Positions 15,733 through 24,113 of a stretch of DNA of 64,000 nt are shown piece after piece. How positions within the stretch are numbered: position 1 is the stretch's first letter; every line of letters begins with the position of its first letter. Location: positions 1-64,000 of the forward strand of contig CAJTWE010000005.1 in NCBI GenBank assembly GCA_910579955.1, in the 5' to 3' direction. The notes beneath the pieces are model-generated. The model was not told the DNA's origin and made no database searches. It saw only the letters and a program-made list of their open reading frames with translations. The position numbers and the translations under genes were made by a program. The stretch is from an uncultured Ruminococcus sp. (GTDB taxonomy: Bacteria > Bacillota > Clostridia > Oscillospirales > Ruminococcaceae).

Positions 15733-16818
15733 TCAGAACTTCGCAGGATTTGCCGACAGATAACGTTTTACCATAAGTGCGATCTTGAAAATTATCGCAT
15801 GGTCAAACTCACGCAGATCCAGACCTGTAAGCTTCTTGATCTTTTCCAGACGATACACCAATGTGTTTCGATGTACAAAGAGCTTACGTGAAGTTTCAGA
15901 TACATTCAGGTTATTCTCAAAGAACTTCTGAATAGTAAACAGAGTCTCATGGTCAAGAGATTCAATGCTTCCTCTCTTGAATACTTCCCTGAGGAAGATC
16001 TCGCAAAGCGTTGTAGGAAGATTGTAAATAAGACGTGCAATACCAAGATTATCATAGCTCATGATAGACTCATTAGTATCAAATACCTTGCCTACCTCAA
16101 TAGCCATCTGAGCTTCCTTAAATGAACGTGAAAGCTCCTTGACATTATTTACAATTGTACCAATACCAACATTTACACGTGTGTAGAACTCACTGCTAAG
16201 TGTATCGGCAATAGAACGTGCAAGCTTTTCTAAATCCTTTGTTTCAACGCTGCCCTTGATCTCCTTGACAAGAACTATATCAGATTCGGAAATTGTAAAC
16301 ACGAAGTCTTTATTCTTATCTGGGAACAGATTCTGGATAACATCATATGCCGAAACCTCGTTTGCAGATACAATACGAATAAGCAGAACTACTCTGTTTA
16401 CCTCTGCACTAAAGTGAAGCTCACGAGCCTTTATAACAATATCACCCGGCAGCACATTGTCAAGCACAACATTCTTTATAAAGTTGTTGCGATCATATTT
16501 TTCATCATAATACTGCTTAATATTGTAAAGGGAAATAGCCAAAATATTTGCATACTTTGCTGCTGATTCATCTGTTCCTTCAACAAAGACAGCATACTCC
16601 GGCTTTGTATGTGAGCCAAATGGCTTGTAGGTATATCCGTCACGAATAAATATATCATGAACGTCACTCAGATCAAGTGATACAAATTCATTTGTAGTAC
16701 CAATTTTTGTAAGATCACTACATGCTATAATAGTAGCAGCGTCGTCTACCACGCCTATAGTTGTATCAATAGTTTCTTTCATCTGGTGAACAAGACCCTG
16801 AAATAATCTGTTTGACAT
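15733..16818 (-). CDS. PucR/CdaR-type helix-turn-helix transcriptional regulator
   Basis: A 361-aa cytoplasmic regulator. The C-terminal HTH (about residues 305-355) has the PucR/CdaR signature NVSETSRKLFVHRNTLVYRLEKI followed by TGLDLREFDHAIIFKIAL. The middle region matches the degenerate GGDEF-like CdaR domain (VNVGIGTIVNNVKELSRSFKEAQMAIEVG). The N-terminal 130 residues should be a sensory domain of unknown ligand. The start at 16818 follows AAAGGATG by six bases. No sugar-acid or purine catabolic gene lies nearby; its only same-strand neighbour downstream is ftsE. Two inverted repeats upstream are candidate binding sites. Confidence 0.88.
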   Translation of the reverse strand: MSNRLFQGLVHQMKETIDTTIGVVDDAATIIACSDLTKIGTTNEFVSLDLSDVHDIFIRDGYTYKPFGSHTKPEYAVFVEGTDESAAKYANILAISLYNIKQYYDEKYDRNNFIKNVVLDNVLPGDIVIKARELHFSAEVNRVVLLIRIVSANEVSAYDVIQNLFPDKNKDFVFTISESDIVLVKEIKGSVETKDLEKLARSIADTLSSEFYTRVNVGIGTIVNNVKELSRSFKEAQMAIEVGKVFDTNESIMSYDNLGIARLIYNLPTTLCEIFLREVFKRGSIESLDHETLFTIQKFFENNLNVSETSRKLFVHRNTLVYRLEKIKKLTGLDLREFDHAIIFKIALMVKRYLSANPAKF

Positions 16819-16902
16819 GAAAAACATCCTTTCACTTCATTGTCATTTTTTCAGATGCTGCTGTATTTTCACAGCATACACCGAGTATTACGTATCAACT
16901 TA

Positions 16903-16969
16903 TTACAAATTGTAACATATTAAACGGCTAAATATATGGAATTTCTGTTAAATTTTGCGACATTTAACA
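16903..16969 (-). promoter_or_regulatory. Two inverted repeats upstream of the PucR-type gene
   Basis: The 236-bp gap holds a 13-bp palindrome TTACAAATTGTAA (16903..16915) and an inverted repeat TGTTAAAT / ATTTAACA with an 8-bp centre (16946..16969). Both are AT-rich and 88 to 151 bases before the start. They could be operators for this regulator, but no convincing -35/-10 pair was found, so this is tentative. Confidence 0.35.
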
Positions 16970-17054
16970 ATATCGGCTCATTTTTTCCTGATTCTTCCGT
17001 TAAATTCACACTAGGGCATCACAAAAATGCCATTTTCGTCTTGAAAAACTGTCC

Positions 17055-18746
17055 TTACATTTTCTCCGGACAATCTATTTTCAAAATTCTCATAGTATTG
17101 CAGAGGGTTTGTCTAGCTGCACCGCAAAGAACGAGTCTTGCTCTCATAAGCTCAGGTGTCTCAGCACGTTTTACACTGCACGCATCATAAAACTTATGGA
17201 AAAGAGTTGCAAGCTCTGTAGCGTACTTTGTAATTTTAGAAGGATCATAAGTCTTAGCGGCAGCATCAATCTCCATTGGGAGAGTTGCAATATGTCTTAT
17301 AAGCTCGATCTCCTGAGGCTTGTCAAGCAAATCAAGAAGCGACTTGTCCTCATCAGAGACAGAAACTCCCTCCTCTTCGAGATTACGTATAATACTGCAA
17401 ATTCTAGCATGAGCATACTGAACATAGTAAACCGGATTCTGAGAAGATTTTTCAACAGCAAGGTCAAGGTCAAATTCAAAATGTGAGTTTGCTTCTCTTG
17501 TATTGAAGAAAAATCTTGCAGCATCAATAGGTATTTCATCAAGCAATGTTACAAGAGTGATAGCCTTTCCGCTTCTCTTGGAAAGCTTTACTACCTCACC
17601 ATCACGCATAAGCATTACCATCTGCATGAGTACAACATCAAGTTTACCTGCATCTACTCCCAGAGCTGTGAGCGCAGCCTTGAGTCTTGGAACATAACCG
17701 TGGTGGTCAGCACCTAAAATGTCGATAGCCTTATCATACCCACGTGTAACAAGCTTATCATAGTGATATGCAATATCCGGTACAATATAAGTTGGGATTC
17801 CGTTTGCACGAACCAGAACAAAATCCTTGTCCGCACCAAATTCTGTAGCCTTAAACCAAACTGCACCTTCCTGCTCATAGGTATATCCCTTAGCTGTGAG
17901 CTGCTCTACGATATTCTTAACGCTGCCGTTTTTATGAAGTGTACTTTCACTAAACCAGTTGTCATATACAATTCGATATTTTTTAAGGTCACGTTCAAGA
18001 CCTGCTATATTTTTTGGAAGAGCAAATTTAACAAGAGCATCTCTTCTATCCTTTGCATCCGCATTTACGTATTTGTCACCAAACTCAGCAATAAAGTTTT
18101 CGGAATGCTCTGTTATATCAGCACCGTGATAAGCGTCTTCAGGCATTTCAATTGATGGATCAAAATGCTGAAGGTATCTGACTTCCAGTGAGGTGGCAAA
18201 TTTCTCTATCTGGTTGCCTGCGTCGTTTATATAAAATTCTCTTTGGGTATCATATCCAGCCCACAAAAGAATTTCCGCAAGGCTGTCGCCAAGCGCACCG
18301 CCTCTTGCATTACCGACATGCATAGGTCCTGTGGGATTTGCAGAAACAAATTCTACAAGCGCACGTTTACCAGCCCCTGTACTTGTTTTACCGTAATTTT
18401 CCTTTTCTTCCAAAACGTTTTTAACAACATCGGAAAACCATTTTCTTCTTAGAAATAAATTAATAAAGCCCGGACCGGCTATTTCGGCACGCTCAAAGCA
18501 GCTGCCGTCAAGAACCAGCGCTTCGCATATAAGAGCAGCAATATTTCTCGGCGGCATACGAAATGCCTTAGCACTTACCATAGCAAGATTTGTTGCAAAA
18601 TCGCCATGAGTTTTATCTGCCGGAATTTCAATTTTAAATGCAGGTATCGGCTGTGCCGGTACTTTTCCATCAGCTACAAGACGTCCGACAGCGTCAAGTA
18701 ACAGTACATTCAATTCATCTGATGCAAGCTTAATACAGTTTGCCAT
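17055..18746 (-). CDS. argS: Arginine--tRNA ligase
   Basis: Class I aminoacyl-tRNA synthetase charging tRNA-Arg. The HIGH-like motif is SANPTGPMHVGNARGG, the KMSKS-like motif is VVKLSKRSGKA, and the N-terminal Add1 domain and C-terminal DALR anticodon-binding domain (YDACSVKRAETPELMRARL) are complete. The 563-aa length is normal. It is the last gene of ddl-murI-DUF1934-argS, 16 bases after the DUF1934 gene, an arrangement in which DUF1934 (YwiB) and argS often occur together in Firmicutes. No clear terminator was recognised after it. Confidence 0.97.
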   Translation of the reverse strand: MANCIKLASDELNVLLLDAVGRLVADGKVPAQPIPAFKIEIPADKTHGDFATNLAMVSAKAFRMPPRNIAALICEALVLDGSCFERAEIAGPGFINLFLRRKWFSDVVKNVLEEKENYGKTSTGAGKRALVEFVSANPTGPMHVGNARGGALGDSLAEILLWAGYDTQREFYINDAGNQIEKFATSLEVRYLQHFDPSIEMPEDAYHGADITEHSENFIAEFGDKYVNADAKDRRDALVKFALPKNIAGLERDLKKYRIVYDNWFSESTLHKNGSVKNIVEQLTAKGYTYEQEGAVWFKATEFGADKDFVLVRANGIPTYIVPDIAYHYDKLVTRGYDKAIDILGADHHGYVPRLKAALTALGVDAGKLDVVLMQMVMLMRDGEVVKLSKRSGKAITLVTLLDEIPIDAARFFFNTREANSHFEFDLDLAVEKSSQNPVYYVQYAHARICSIIRNLEEEGVSVSDEDKSLLDLLDKPQEIELIRHIATLPMEIDAAAKTYDPSKITKYATELATLFHKFYDACSVKRAETPELMRARLVLCGAARQTLCNTMRILKIDCPEKM

Positions 18747-18762
18747 TTTTCATTCCTCTTTC

Positions 18763-19191
18763 TTATGACTTCGCTGCTAAAACATCCAGATATATCTCAT
18801 TATCGGACATATAAGCAGAATTTACGTCTATTGTATATTTTAAATACAGACTGCCGCCGTTTTCCGACAGGCTGTTTTCTATTTTATGTGTGAATATTCC
18901 AACCGTAATGCTTCCATAGGGCGTTCCATATAAACAGTAATGCTTCTTTCCGGTCTCAATGACCAGATTTGAATTTGCACTGCCGGAACGAACTATAGAT
19001 ACGATCTTATTTTCATCAGCTGTAATGGTTGTTGTTGCGCCCTCAAAACCTGTGGCATCGGAATCTTCATAGCTGATTATCGGCAAGCCGTCTTTTATCT
19101 CCATAGTGCCGTCAGTAAGCAACTCCGTCTCCGAACGGTCATCATCCGTCTCAAGCACACTGCGCATTTTCAGCTGGATTTGCCTCTTCAT
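18763..19191 (-). CDS. DUF1934 (YwiB-like) beta-barrel protein
   Basis: A 142-aa cytoplasmic protein without signal peptide. It matches the DUF1934 pattern: a start KRQIQLKMRSVLETDDD, then DGLPIISYEDSDATGFEGATTTIT, and KYTIDVN near the end. Family structures are lipocalin-like barrels with no proven activity. It lies between murI and argS, and the ywiB-argS link is a recurrent one. An AAAGGAG site precedes the ATG by seven bases. Confidence 0.85.
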   Translation of the reverse strand: MKRQIQLKMRSVLETDDDRSETELLTDGTMEIKDGLPIISYEDSDATGFEGATTTITADENKIVSIVRSGSANSNLVIETGKKHYCLYGTPYGSITVGIFTHKIENSLSENGGSLYLKYTIDVNSAYMSDNEIYLDVLAAKS

Positions 19192-19212
19192 TTTGAGCTC
19201 CTTTCTATTCTA

Positions 19213-20064
19213 TCAGAAATCGCTTCTGAATACATCGCCGTGTACATCTTCATGAAGAAAATTCACAGCATTCTCTTCAAACATCTCTGTACTATCGCTT
19301 ACATAATAAGTATTTTTACCCTTTTCGGTTCTGTCACTGAGAAGATCCTTTTCCAAAAGGCATTGCTTTGTAAATTTTGCAGCCTCTGCACCGGCAGATA
19401 TAAGGGTAACATCTTCTCCCATAATATCTCCGATGATATCCGCAATAACAGGATAATGAGTACAGCCCAGAATAAGAACGTCAACATTCTCATTCTTTAT
19501 AGGCGTGAGATACTCCTCTGCTACAAGTCTTGTCACCGGATTATTAAAGTCAGTGTAGCCATTTTCCACAAGGTGTACAAACAATGGACAAGCCTGCGGT
19601 ACTACCATAACATCTGGATAAGTGTCTGCGATCGCACGTATATAACTGCCGCTTTTTATAGTTGCCGGCGTGCCTATTATGCCTATTCTTTTTTTCTTGG
19701 TTGCTCTGCACGCAGCTTCAATTGCAGGTGCAATAACTCCAGTAAAAGGCATATCAGTAACGATAGGATTATTAAGCGCAACGGAGCTTACAGTTCCGCA
19801 GGCAGCTATTATCATTTTTATCTCATGACATCTTAAAAATGCAACGTCCTCCCGCGCATATCTGAGAATTGTCTCACGGCTTCTGCTGCCGTATGGAATT
19901 CTTGCAGTATCGCCAAAGTAAATTATATTTTCATTAGGCAGTATTCTGTTAAGCTCCTGTACAGCTGTAAGTCCGCCCATACCGGAATCAAAAACTCCTA
20001 TGGCGTAATTTCTGATAATCTCTCTGTCTGCCAAAGCAGTCTCCTTTCCGAATATATCACGCAT
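19213..20064 (-). CDS. murI: Glutamate racemase
   Basis: MurI interconverts L- and D-glutamate, supplying D-Glu for peptidoglycan. The two catalytic cysteines are visible (AACGTVSS and LGCTHYP), with the N-terminal GVFDSGMGGLTAVQEL. The first 18 residues before that motif are a short extension. It overlaps the end of ddl by 8 bases, indicating coupled translation of two cell wall precursor enzymes. Confidence 0.96.
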   Translation of the reverse strand: MRDIFGKETALADREIIRNYAIGVFDSGMGGLTAVQELNRILPNENIIYFGDTARIPYGSRSRETILRYAREDVAFLRCHEIKMIIAACGTVSSVALNNPIVTDMPFTGVIAPAIEAACRATKKKRIGIIGTPATIKSGSYIRAIADTYPDVMVVPQACPLFVHLVENGYTDFNNPVTRLVAEEYLTPIKNENVDVLILGCTHYPVIADIIGDIMGEDVTLISAGAEAAKFTKQCLLEKDLLSDRTEKGKNTYYVSDSTEMFEENAVNFLHEDVHGDVFRSDF

Positions 20065-21136
20065 CAGTATGTGCGCCTGTATTCTCTATTGCCTGTTCGA
20101 TCAGCTTATCTACAAGATAGCTCTGGGTCATTCCAAGATTTTCCATAAGCTTAGGATACATGCTTATGCCTGTAAAGCCCGGCAGCGTGTTTATTTCATT
20201 AAGAATAATCGTACCGTCTTCACACAGGAAAAAGTCAACTCTTGAAAGTCCCTTGCAGCCCATAAACTGATATGCAGCTACGGCTGTGCTACGGATCTCG
20301 TCAGACTTCTTCTCTTCTATTCTTGCAGGAATATAAAGCTTAGAAGAACCGTTTATATATTTATCATCATAATCATAAAAATCAGCAGCAGGCTCGATCT
20401 CGCCCACATAAGATGCAAACGGTGCGTCATAACCGAATACAGCTACCTCCAGCTCTCTGCCTTTGATAAACTCTTCAACAATAACCTTGCTGTCATGAGA
20501 AAACGCTATTTGCACTGCGTCTTTAAGCTCTTCAAGATCTGTTGCCTTGTTTACACCGATTGAAGAGCCTGCATTGGCTGGTTTAACAAAAAGCGGAAAT
20601 CCAAGCTTATCCCCAATTTCACGACACTTCTCATCAAGGTGGCTTATATCTTTCTGTAATACCGCAGCCCACTTAGCAGTACGTATACCATTATAATCAA
20701 GAACAGTATGCGTCAGGCACTTATCCATACATGCAGCGCTGCTCAATGTATCGCAGCCAACAAACGGAAGTCCTGCCATTTCGAGAAGTCCCTGAAGTCT
20801 TCCGTCCTCGCCGTTTCTACCATGAAGCACAGGAAATACAACGTCTACTTTTTTAATATAAATCTCACCATTTTCAATAGTAACAATGCCCTTATGAATA
20901 GGGTCTGGAGAAATTATAGCGGAAGTGCAGTCGGGATTTTTTTCCCAAGCACCGGAAGCTATCTCGTTTACATCTCCCGGAAAATAAAGCCATCTACCCT
21001 TTTTTGTAATGCCAACACATATTACATCATATTTTTCTCTAGGAATACTGTTTATAACATTTGTTGCAGAAATAAGCGATACATCATGTTCACTTGAAAC
21101 GCCGCCGAAAAGCACGGCTACTCGAATCTTTGCCAT
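20057..21136 (-). CDS. ddl: D-alanine--D-alanine ligase
   Basis: Ddl joins two D-Ala using ATP for the peptidoglycan stem. It belongs to the ATP-grasp family: VLFGGVSSEHDVSL at the N-terminus, FPLFVKPANAGSSIGVNK, VEEFIKGRELEVAV and LNEINTLPGFTGISMYPKL with the metal-binding residues. Length 359 aa is normal. It is the first gene of ddl-murI-DUF1934-argS behind its own promoter. Vancomycin-type D-Lac specificity is not suggested by any neighbour. Confidence 0.96.
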   Translation of the reverse strand: MAKIRVAVLFGGVSSEHDVSLISATNVINSIPREKYDVICVGITKKGRWLYFPGDVNEIASGAWEKNPDCTSAIISPDPIHKGIVTIENGEIYIKKVDVVFPVLHGRNGEDGRLQGLLEMAGLPFVGCDTLSSAACMDKCLTHTVLDYNGIRTAKWAAVLQKDISHLDEKCREIGDKLGFPLFVKPANAGSSIGVNKATDLEELKDAVQIAFSHDSKVIVEEFIKGRELEVAVFGYDAPFASYVGEIEPAADFYDYDDKYINGSSKLYIPARIEEKKSDEIRSTAVAAYQFMGCKGLSRVDFFLCEDGTIILNEINTLPGFTGISMYPKLMENLGMTQSYLVDKLIEQAIENTGAHTDA

Positions 21137-21212
21137 AAATTAACGTCTCCTCTCGTATTTTCATTTATTACATTTATATGGCATACGCCGCCATAAATGC
21201 ATTGCTTTCTTT

Positions 21213-21241
21213 ATTTTATCATATTTCACCAAGATGTGCAA
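21213..21241 (-). promoter_or_regulatory. Promoter of ddl operon
   Basis: Minus-strand TTGCAC at 21241..21236, a 17-nt spacer and TAAAAT at 21218..21213, about 75 bases before the ddl start. Confidence 0.65.
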
Positions 21242-21332
21242 GACCTTTTCCTAGAATACCATTATTTTTTTACTTGTATTTTGTATTATACTCAGAATTT
21301 TGGGATATTTTATGAAAAACTTAAAAAAGCTA

Positions 21333-21361
21333 TTGACAAGCAGATTTAAATGTGATATACT
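21333..21361 (+). promoter_or_regulatory. Promoter of rpmG-secE-nusG-rplK-rplA
   Basis: TTGACA at 21333..21338, a 17-nt spacer and TATACT at 21356..21361. It is the only strong promoter before rpmG and leaves a leader of about 155 nt. The gap 21137-21523 holds this promoter, the ddl promoter and the leader, and no gene. Confidence 0.85.
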
Positions 21362-21366
21362 TAGTT

Positions 21367-21510
21367 TACCTCTTCTATGGGGGTATTTTTTATGCCTGTT
21401 TGCAGACGGGCTTCCCGCTGCCGGATGGGCTGCCCTATAGCCGGAGGGAGGCAAACGGCTCAACAGACTCTATTTAATTAAAACAAGTCTGTGAGAGAAG
21501 AATAAGATCA
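21367..21510 (+). ncRNA. Structured 5' leader of rpmG operon (unassigned RNA)
   Basis: The leader folds into a multibranch element: an 8-bp closing stem (21396..21403 with 21451..21458, CTGTTTGC / GCAAACGG) encloses CGGG CTT CCCG (21407..21417) and a CCGG/CCGG-closed arm (21421..21444) with an inner GGG CTG CCC. A separate 7-bp stem ACAGACT / AGTCTGT follows. I do not recognise it as a named leader family. Its position suggests control by L33, L11/L1 or NusG, but this is inference. Confidence 0.5.
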
Positions 21511-21523
21511 GGAGGTGCCGATA

Positions 21524-21673
21524 ATGAGAGTGAAGGTAACTTTGGCTTGTACCGAATGCAAGCGCCGCAATTATGTGACCAAGAAGAACAAGCGTAACAA
21601 TCCAGATAGGATTGAGATGAACAAGCACTGCAAGTTCTGCCGTAAGCATACATTGCACAAAGAAACAAAGTGA
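21524..21673 (+). CDS. rpmG: 50S ribosomal protein L33
   Basis: A 49-aa ribosomal protein too short for most gene callers. The reading is MRVKVTLACTECKRRNY, ending CRKHTLHKETK. Two CxxC pairs (CTEC and CKFC) mark the zinc-binding (C+) form; zinc-free paralogues are induced under zinc starvation in other Firmicutes. AGGAGGTG precedes the ATG by six bases. rpmG-secE-nusG is the standard Gram-positive order. Confidence 0.97.
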   Translation: MRVKVTLACTECKRRNYVTKKNKRNNPDRIEMNKHCKFCRKHTLHKETK

Positions 21674-21694
21674 TGATTGGAGGTTCTGAAAGAA

Positions 21695-21991
21695 ATGTCT
21701 GACATCAACAAAAATGCTGAACTCTCCGAAAAGGAAGAGAAAAAGGCAAAGAAGACAAACTCCAAGAAGTCCAAAAAGTCTGACAAAGACAAGAAGAAGA
21801 ACATTTTCAAAAGATTTGTAAACTGGCTCAAGGATTTAAAACGTGAGTTCAAACGTGTGTCATGGCCTACTAAGAAAACTGTATTTAACAATACTGTTGT
21901 TGTAATGAGTGTTGTTATACTGGGCAGTGTCGTTATAGGCTTGCTCGACACAGGTCTGCTCAAGCTTATGAATTACCTTATGAACCTGTGA
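21695..21991 (+). CDS. secE: Preprotein translocase subunit SecE
   Basis: SecE stabilises the SecYEG channel. The 98-aa product has a Lys/Glu-rich cytoplasmic N-terminus (about 45 residues), the amphipathic helix VNWLKDLKREFKRVSWPTKK with the conserved WPT, and a single transmembrane helix. The ATG at 21695 is chosen over a TTG six codons upstream that overlaps GGAGG. It follows rpmG by 21 bases and precedes nusG. Confidence 0.95.
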   Translation: MSDINKNAELSEKEEKKAKKTNSKKSKKSDKDKKKNIFKRFVNWLKDLKREFKRVSWPTKKTVFNNTVVVMSVVILGSVVIGLLDTGLLKLMNYLMNL

Positions 21992-22044
21992 TGCAGGCTT
22001 CATGACCGCCAGCCCTATTTTTATTTTTACAGGAGGAAAACATT

Positions 22045-22572
22045 ATGACAGAATCAGCAAAATGGTATGTTATCCACACATATTCAGGCTATGAAAACAA
22101 GGTAGCTCAGGATATTGAAAAGGTTGTTGAAAACCGTAAACTTCATGATCTGATTCTTGAAGTCAAAGTTCCTACTGAACGGGTGACGGAGATAAACGAT
22201 GGCAAAACAAAAGAAGTGGAACGCAAGACTTTCCCAAGCTATGTTTTGCTTAAAATGGTCTACACAGACGATTCGTGGCATATCGTGAAGAATATCCGTG
22301 GTGTCACCGGATTTGTAGGTCCTGCATCTGAGCCGACTCCACTTTCCGAAAAGGAAGTGGCAGCACTGGGTGTTGATATTGGTACAAGCATTACAGTAAA
22401 CTATGCCGTTGGCGACACAGTTACCATTACAGGCACAGCTATGGACGGCTTTACCGGTATCGTACAGAAAATTGATCTCGACGAAGGAACCGTAGATGTT
22501 ATGATTTCTATGTTCGGTCGAGAAACTCCGGCTACACTGGCTCTTAACCAAGTTGTTAAGCTGGACGATTAA
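22045..22572 (+). CDS. nusG: Transcription termination/antitermination factor NusG
   Basis: NusG binds RNA polymerase and modulates pausing and termination. The NGN domain begins AKWYVIHTYSGYENKVAQ and includes FPSYVLLKM and GVTGFVGP. The C-terminal KOW domain has GDTVTITGTAMDGFTGIVQKID. At 175 aa it is the normal bacterial length. It sits between secE and rplK, and a GGAGG site precedes the ATG. Confidence 0.97.
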   Translation: MTESAKWYVIHTYSGYENKVAQDIEKVVENRKLHDLILEVKVPTERVTEINDGKTKEVERKTFPSYVLLKMVYTDDSWHIVKNIRGVTGFVGPASEPTPLSEKEVAALGVDIGTSITVNYAVGDTVTITGTAMDGFTGIVQKIDLDEGTVDVMISMFGRETPATLALNQVVKLDD

Positions 22573-22585
22573 AACGCTAACAATA

Positions 22586-22634
22586 CGGAATCTCAACGAT
22601 TCCGGTGGGAGGGAACCGCATTTGCGCTCCCGCC
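22586..22634 (+). promoter_or_regulatory. Tandem hairpins between nusG and rplK
   Basis: CGGAATC (22586..22592) pairs with GATTCCG (22598..22604), and GGTGGGAG (22604..22611) pairs with CTCCCGCC (22627..22634) with an inner CGC ATTT GCG. No T-run follows, so it is not a terminator. The GGTGGGAG octamer recurs in the rplK-rplA gap. A ribosomal-protein binding site (L11 or L1) is possible. Confidence 0.45.
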
Positions 22635-22661
22635 ATTTACCACATTATGGAGGTGTGCATC

Positions 22662-23087
22662 ATGGCACAGAAAGTAACTGGATATATTAAGCTTCAGATT
22701 CCAGCAGGTAAGGCAACACCTGCTCCACCGGTTGGTCCTGCACTGGGTCAGCATGGTGTAAACATCATGGCATTTACTAAGGAGTTCAATGAAAGAACAA
22801 AGAATGACATCGGCATGATCATTCCGGTTGTAATCACCGTTTATGCTGACCGTTCATTCACATTCATTACAAAGACTCCGCCGGCAGCTGTTCTTATCAA
22901 GAAGGCATGCGGCATTGAAACTGCATCAGGTGTACCAAACAAGAATAAGGTTGCAAACATTACCAAGGAACAGGTTCAGAAGATCGCTGAGCAGAAAATG
23001 CCCGACCTGAACGCAGGTTCTCTCGAAGCTGCAATGAGCATGATCGCAGGTACTGCTCGTTCAATGGGCATTGTTGTTGTTGACTAA
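22662..23087 (+). CDS. rplK: 50S ribosomal protein L11
   Basis: L11 forms part of the GTPase-associated centre of the ribosome. The start at 22662 gives MAQKVTGYIKLQIPAGK, then APPVGPALGQHGVNIMAF, FTKEFNER and the C-terminal RNA-binding domain ending AGTARSMGIVVVD. The product is 141 aa, the standard length. A longer in-frame opening upstream runs through the hairpin region and is not used. GGAGGTG lies eight bases before the ATG. Confidence 0.97.
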   Translation: MAQKVTGYIKLQIPAGKATPAPPVGPALGQHGVNIMAFTKEFNERTKNDIGMIIPVVITVYADRSFTFITKTPPAAVLIKKACGIETASGVPNKNKVANITKEQVQKIAEQKMPDLNAGSLEAAMSMIAGTARSMGIVVVD

Positions 23088-23101
23088 GATCGAAAACGAA
23101 T

Positions 23102-23163
23102 GCGGAGTGTCAGCACAAATAAGTGCGGCTCTGGCTTCTCAAATGGTGGGAGGAACATTCCGC
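23102..23163 (+). promoter_or_regulatory. Structured element between rplK and rplA
   Basis: A closing stem GCGGAGTG (23102..23109) with CATTCCGC (23156..23163) encloses a GCAC / GTGC hairpin (23113..23126) and the octamer GGTGGGAG at 23145..23152. The 130-nt rplK-rplA gap is unusually long for this pair. An L1 autoregulatory site is the simplest guess, as L1 represses this operon in E. coli. Confidence 0.45.
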
Positions 23164-23217
23164 TAACCGGCTCTGCGCATAAGCACCCGGTATTACCACT
23201 AAATCAGGAGGAATATC

Positions 23218-23913
23218 ATGAAACACGGAAAGAAATATGTTGACAGCCTGAAGGCTGTAGATACTTCCAAGCAGTATGCTTCTGAAGAAGCTCTGACCTT
23301 GGTTTGCCAGAATGCAAAGGCAAAGTTTGACGAAACTGTAGAAGCTCACATCCGTCTGGGTGTTGACTCAAGACACGCTGACCAGCAGGTTCGTGGCGCA
23401 GTTGTACTGCCCAACGGCACTGGTAAAACTGTACGTACTTGCGTATTCTGTAAGGAAGACAAGTACGAGGCTGCTAAGGCAGCTGGTGCTGACTATGTAG
23501 GCGGTCAGGATCTGGTTGATAAGATCACAAAGGAAAACTGGATGGATTTCGACGTAGTAATCGCTTCCCCAGATATGATGGGTCTGGTTGGTCGTCTTGG
23601 TAAGATCCTCGGTCCTCGTGGTCTCATGCCAAACCCAAAGGCTGGTACTGTAACACCTGACGTAGCTAAGGCTGTAAACGAAGCTAAGGCTGGTAAGATA
23701 GAGTATCGTCTTGATAAGACAAACATCATCCACTGCCCTATCGGCAAGGCATCTTTTGGTTCTGAAAAGCTTCTCCAGAACTTTGAGACACTGATGGAAG
23801 CTGTTGTAAAGGCTAAGCCAGCAGCAGCTAAGGGTACTTACCTCAAGTCCTGCACCGTTACTTCTACAATGGGCATCGGCGTTAAGGTATCTACTAACAA
23901 ATATGGTGTTTGA
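23218..23913 (+). CDS. rplA: 50S ribosomal protein L1
   Basis: L1 builds the mobile L1 stalk next to the E site and binds its own mRNA in several bacteria. The 231-aa protein has HGKKYVDSLKAVD, RLGVDSRHADQQVRGAVVLPNGTG, GPRGLMPNPKAGTVTP and the C-terminal SSTMG-like TSTMGIGVKV. In most Firmicutes rplJ follows within about 200 bases; here a terminator and two dockerin genes intervene. Confidence 0.97.
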   Translation: MKHGKKYVDSLKAVDTSKQYASEEALTLVCQNAKAKFDETVEAHIRLGVDSRHADQQVRGAVVLPNGTGKTVRTCVFCKEDKYEAAKAAGADYVGGQDLVDKITKENWMDFDVVIASPDMMGLVGRLGKILGPRGLMPNPKAGTVTPDVAKAVNEAKAGKIEYRLDKTNIIHCPIGKASFGSEKLLQNFETLMEAVVKAKPAAAKGTYLKSCTVTSTMGIGVKVSTNKYGV

Positions 23914-23935
23914 TTAACGCATTTTATATGATTTC

Positions 23936-23967
23936 AAAAAGCAGATCGATTTTTCGGTCTGCTTTTT
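23936..23967 (+). terminator. Terminator after rplA (copy A1 of a repeated terminator)
   Basis: AAAGCAGATCGA pairs with TCGGTCTGCTTT, followed by TTTAG. The arms AAAGCAGATCG and CGGTCTGCTTTTTAG are identical to those of the terminator at 26908..26943. Confidence 0.9.
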
Positions 23968-24014
23968 AGCATATTTGCACAAAAAATCAACTTTATAATT
24001 GTTGAAAGCGCCGA

Positions 24015-24043
24015 TTTACAAATATTACCATACGGAGTATAAT
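24015..24043 (+). promoter_or_regulatory. Promoter of the cysteine protease gene
   Basis: TTTACA at 24015..24020, a 17-nt spacer and TATAAT at 24038..24043. It leaves a leader of about 65 nt with an AT-rich palindrome. Confidence 0.7.
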
Positions 24044-24048
24044 ATAAG

Positions 24049-24073
24049 TATAAATTATTTGTTATAATTTATA
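24049..24073 (+). promoter_or_regulatory. AT-rich inverted repeat near the transcription start
   Basis: TATAAATTAT and ATAATTTATA are perfect 10-nt arms around TTGTT, beginning six bases after the -10 box. It could be an operator or a weak 5' hairpin. Confidence 0.4.
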
Positions 24074-24113
24074 TATTCAAATTACATTTTATTTTAAAGA
24101 AGCGTGATTTTTT

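Noticed and set aside
17015..17031. Terminator of argS (GGCAT/ATGCC hairpin)
   Set aside because: The stem is only 5 bp and is followed by CTAGTG, not by a T-run.
21398..21458. tRNA-like fold before rpmG
   Set aside because: No T-arm consensus, no anticodon arm of proper size and no acceptor stem; it is a leader structure instead.
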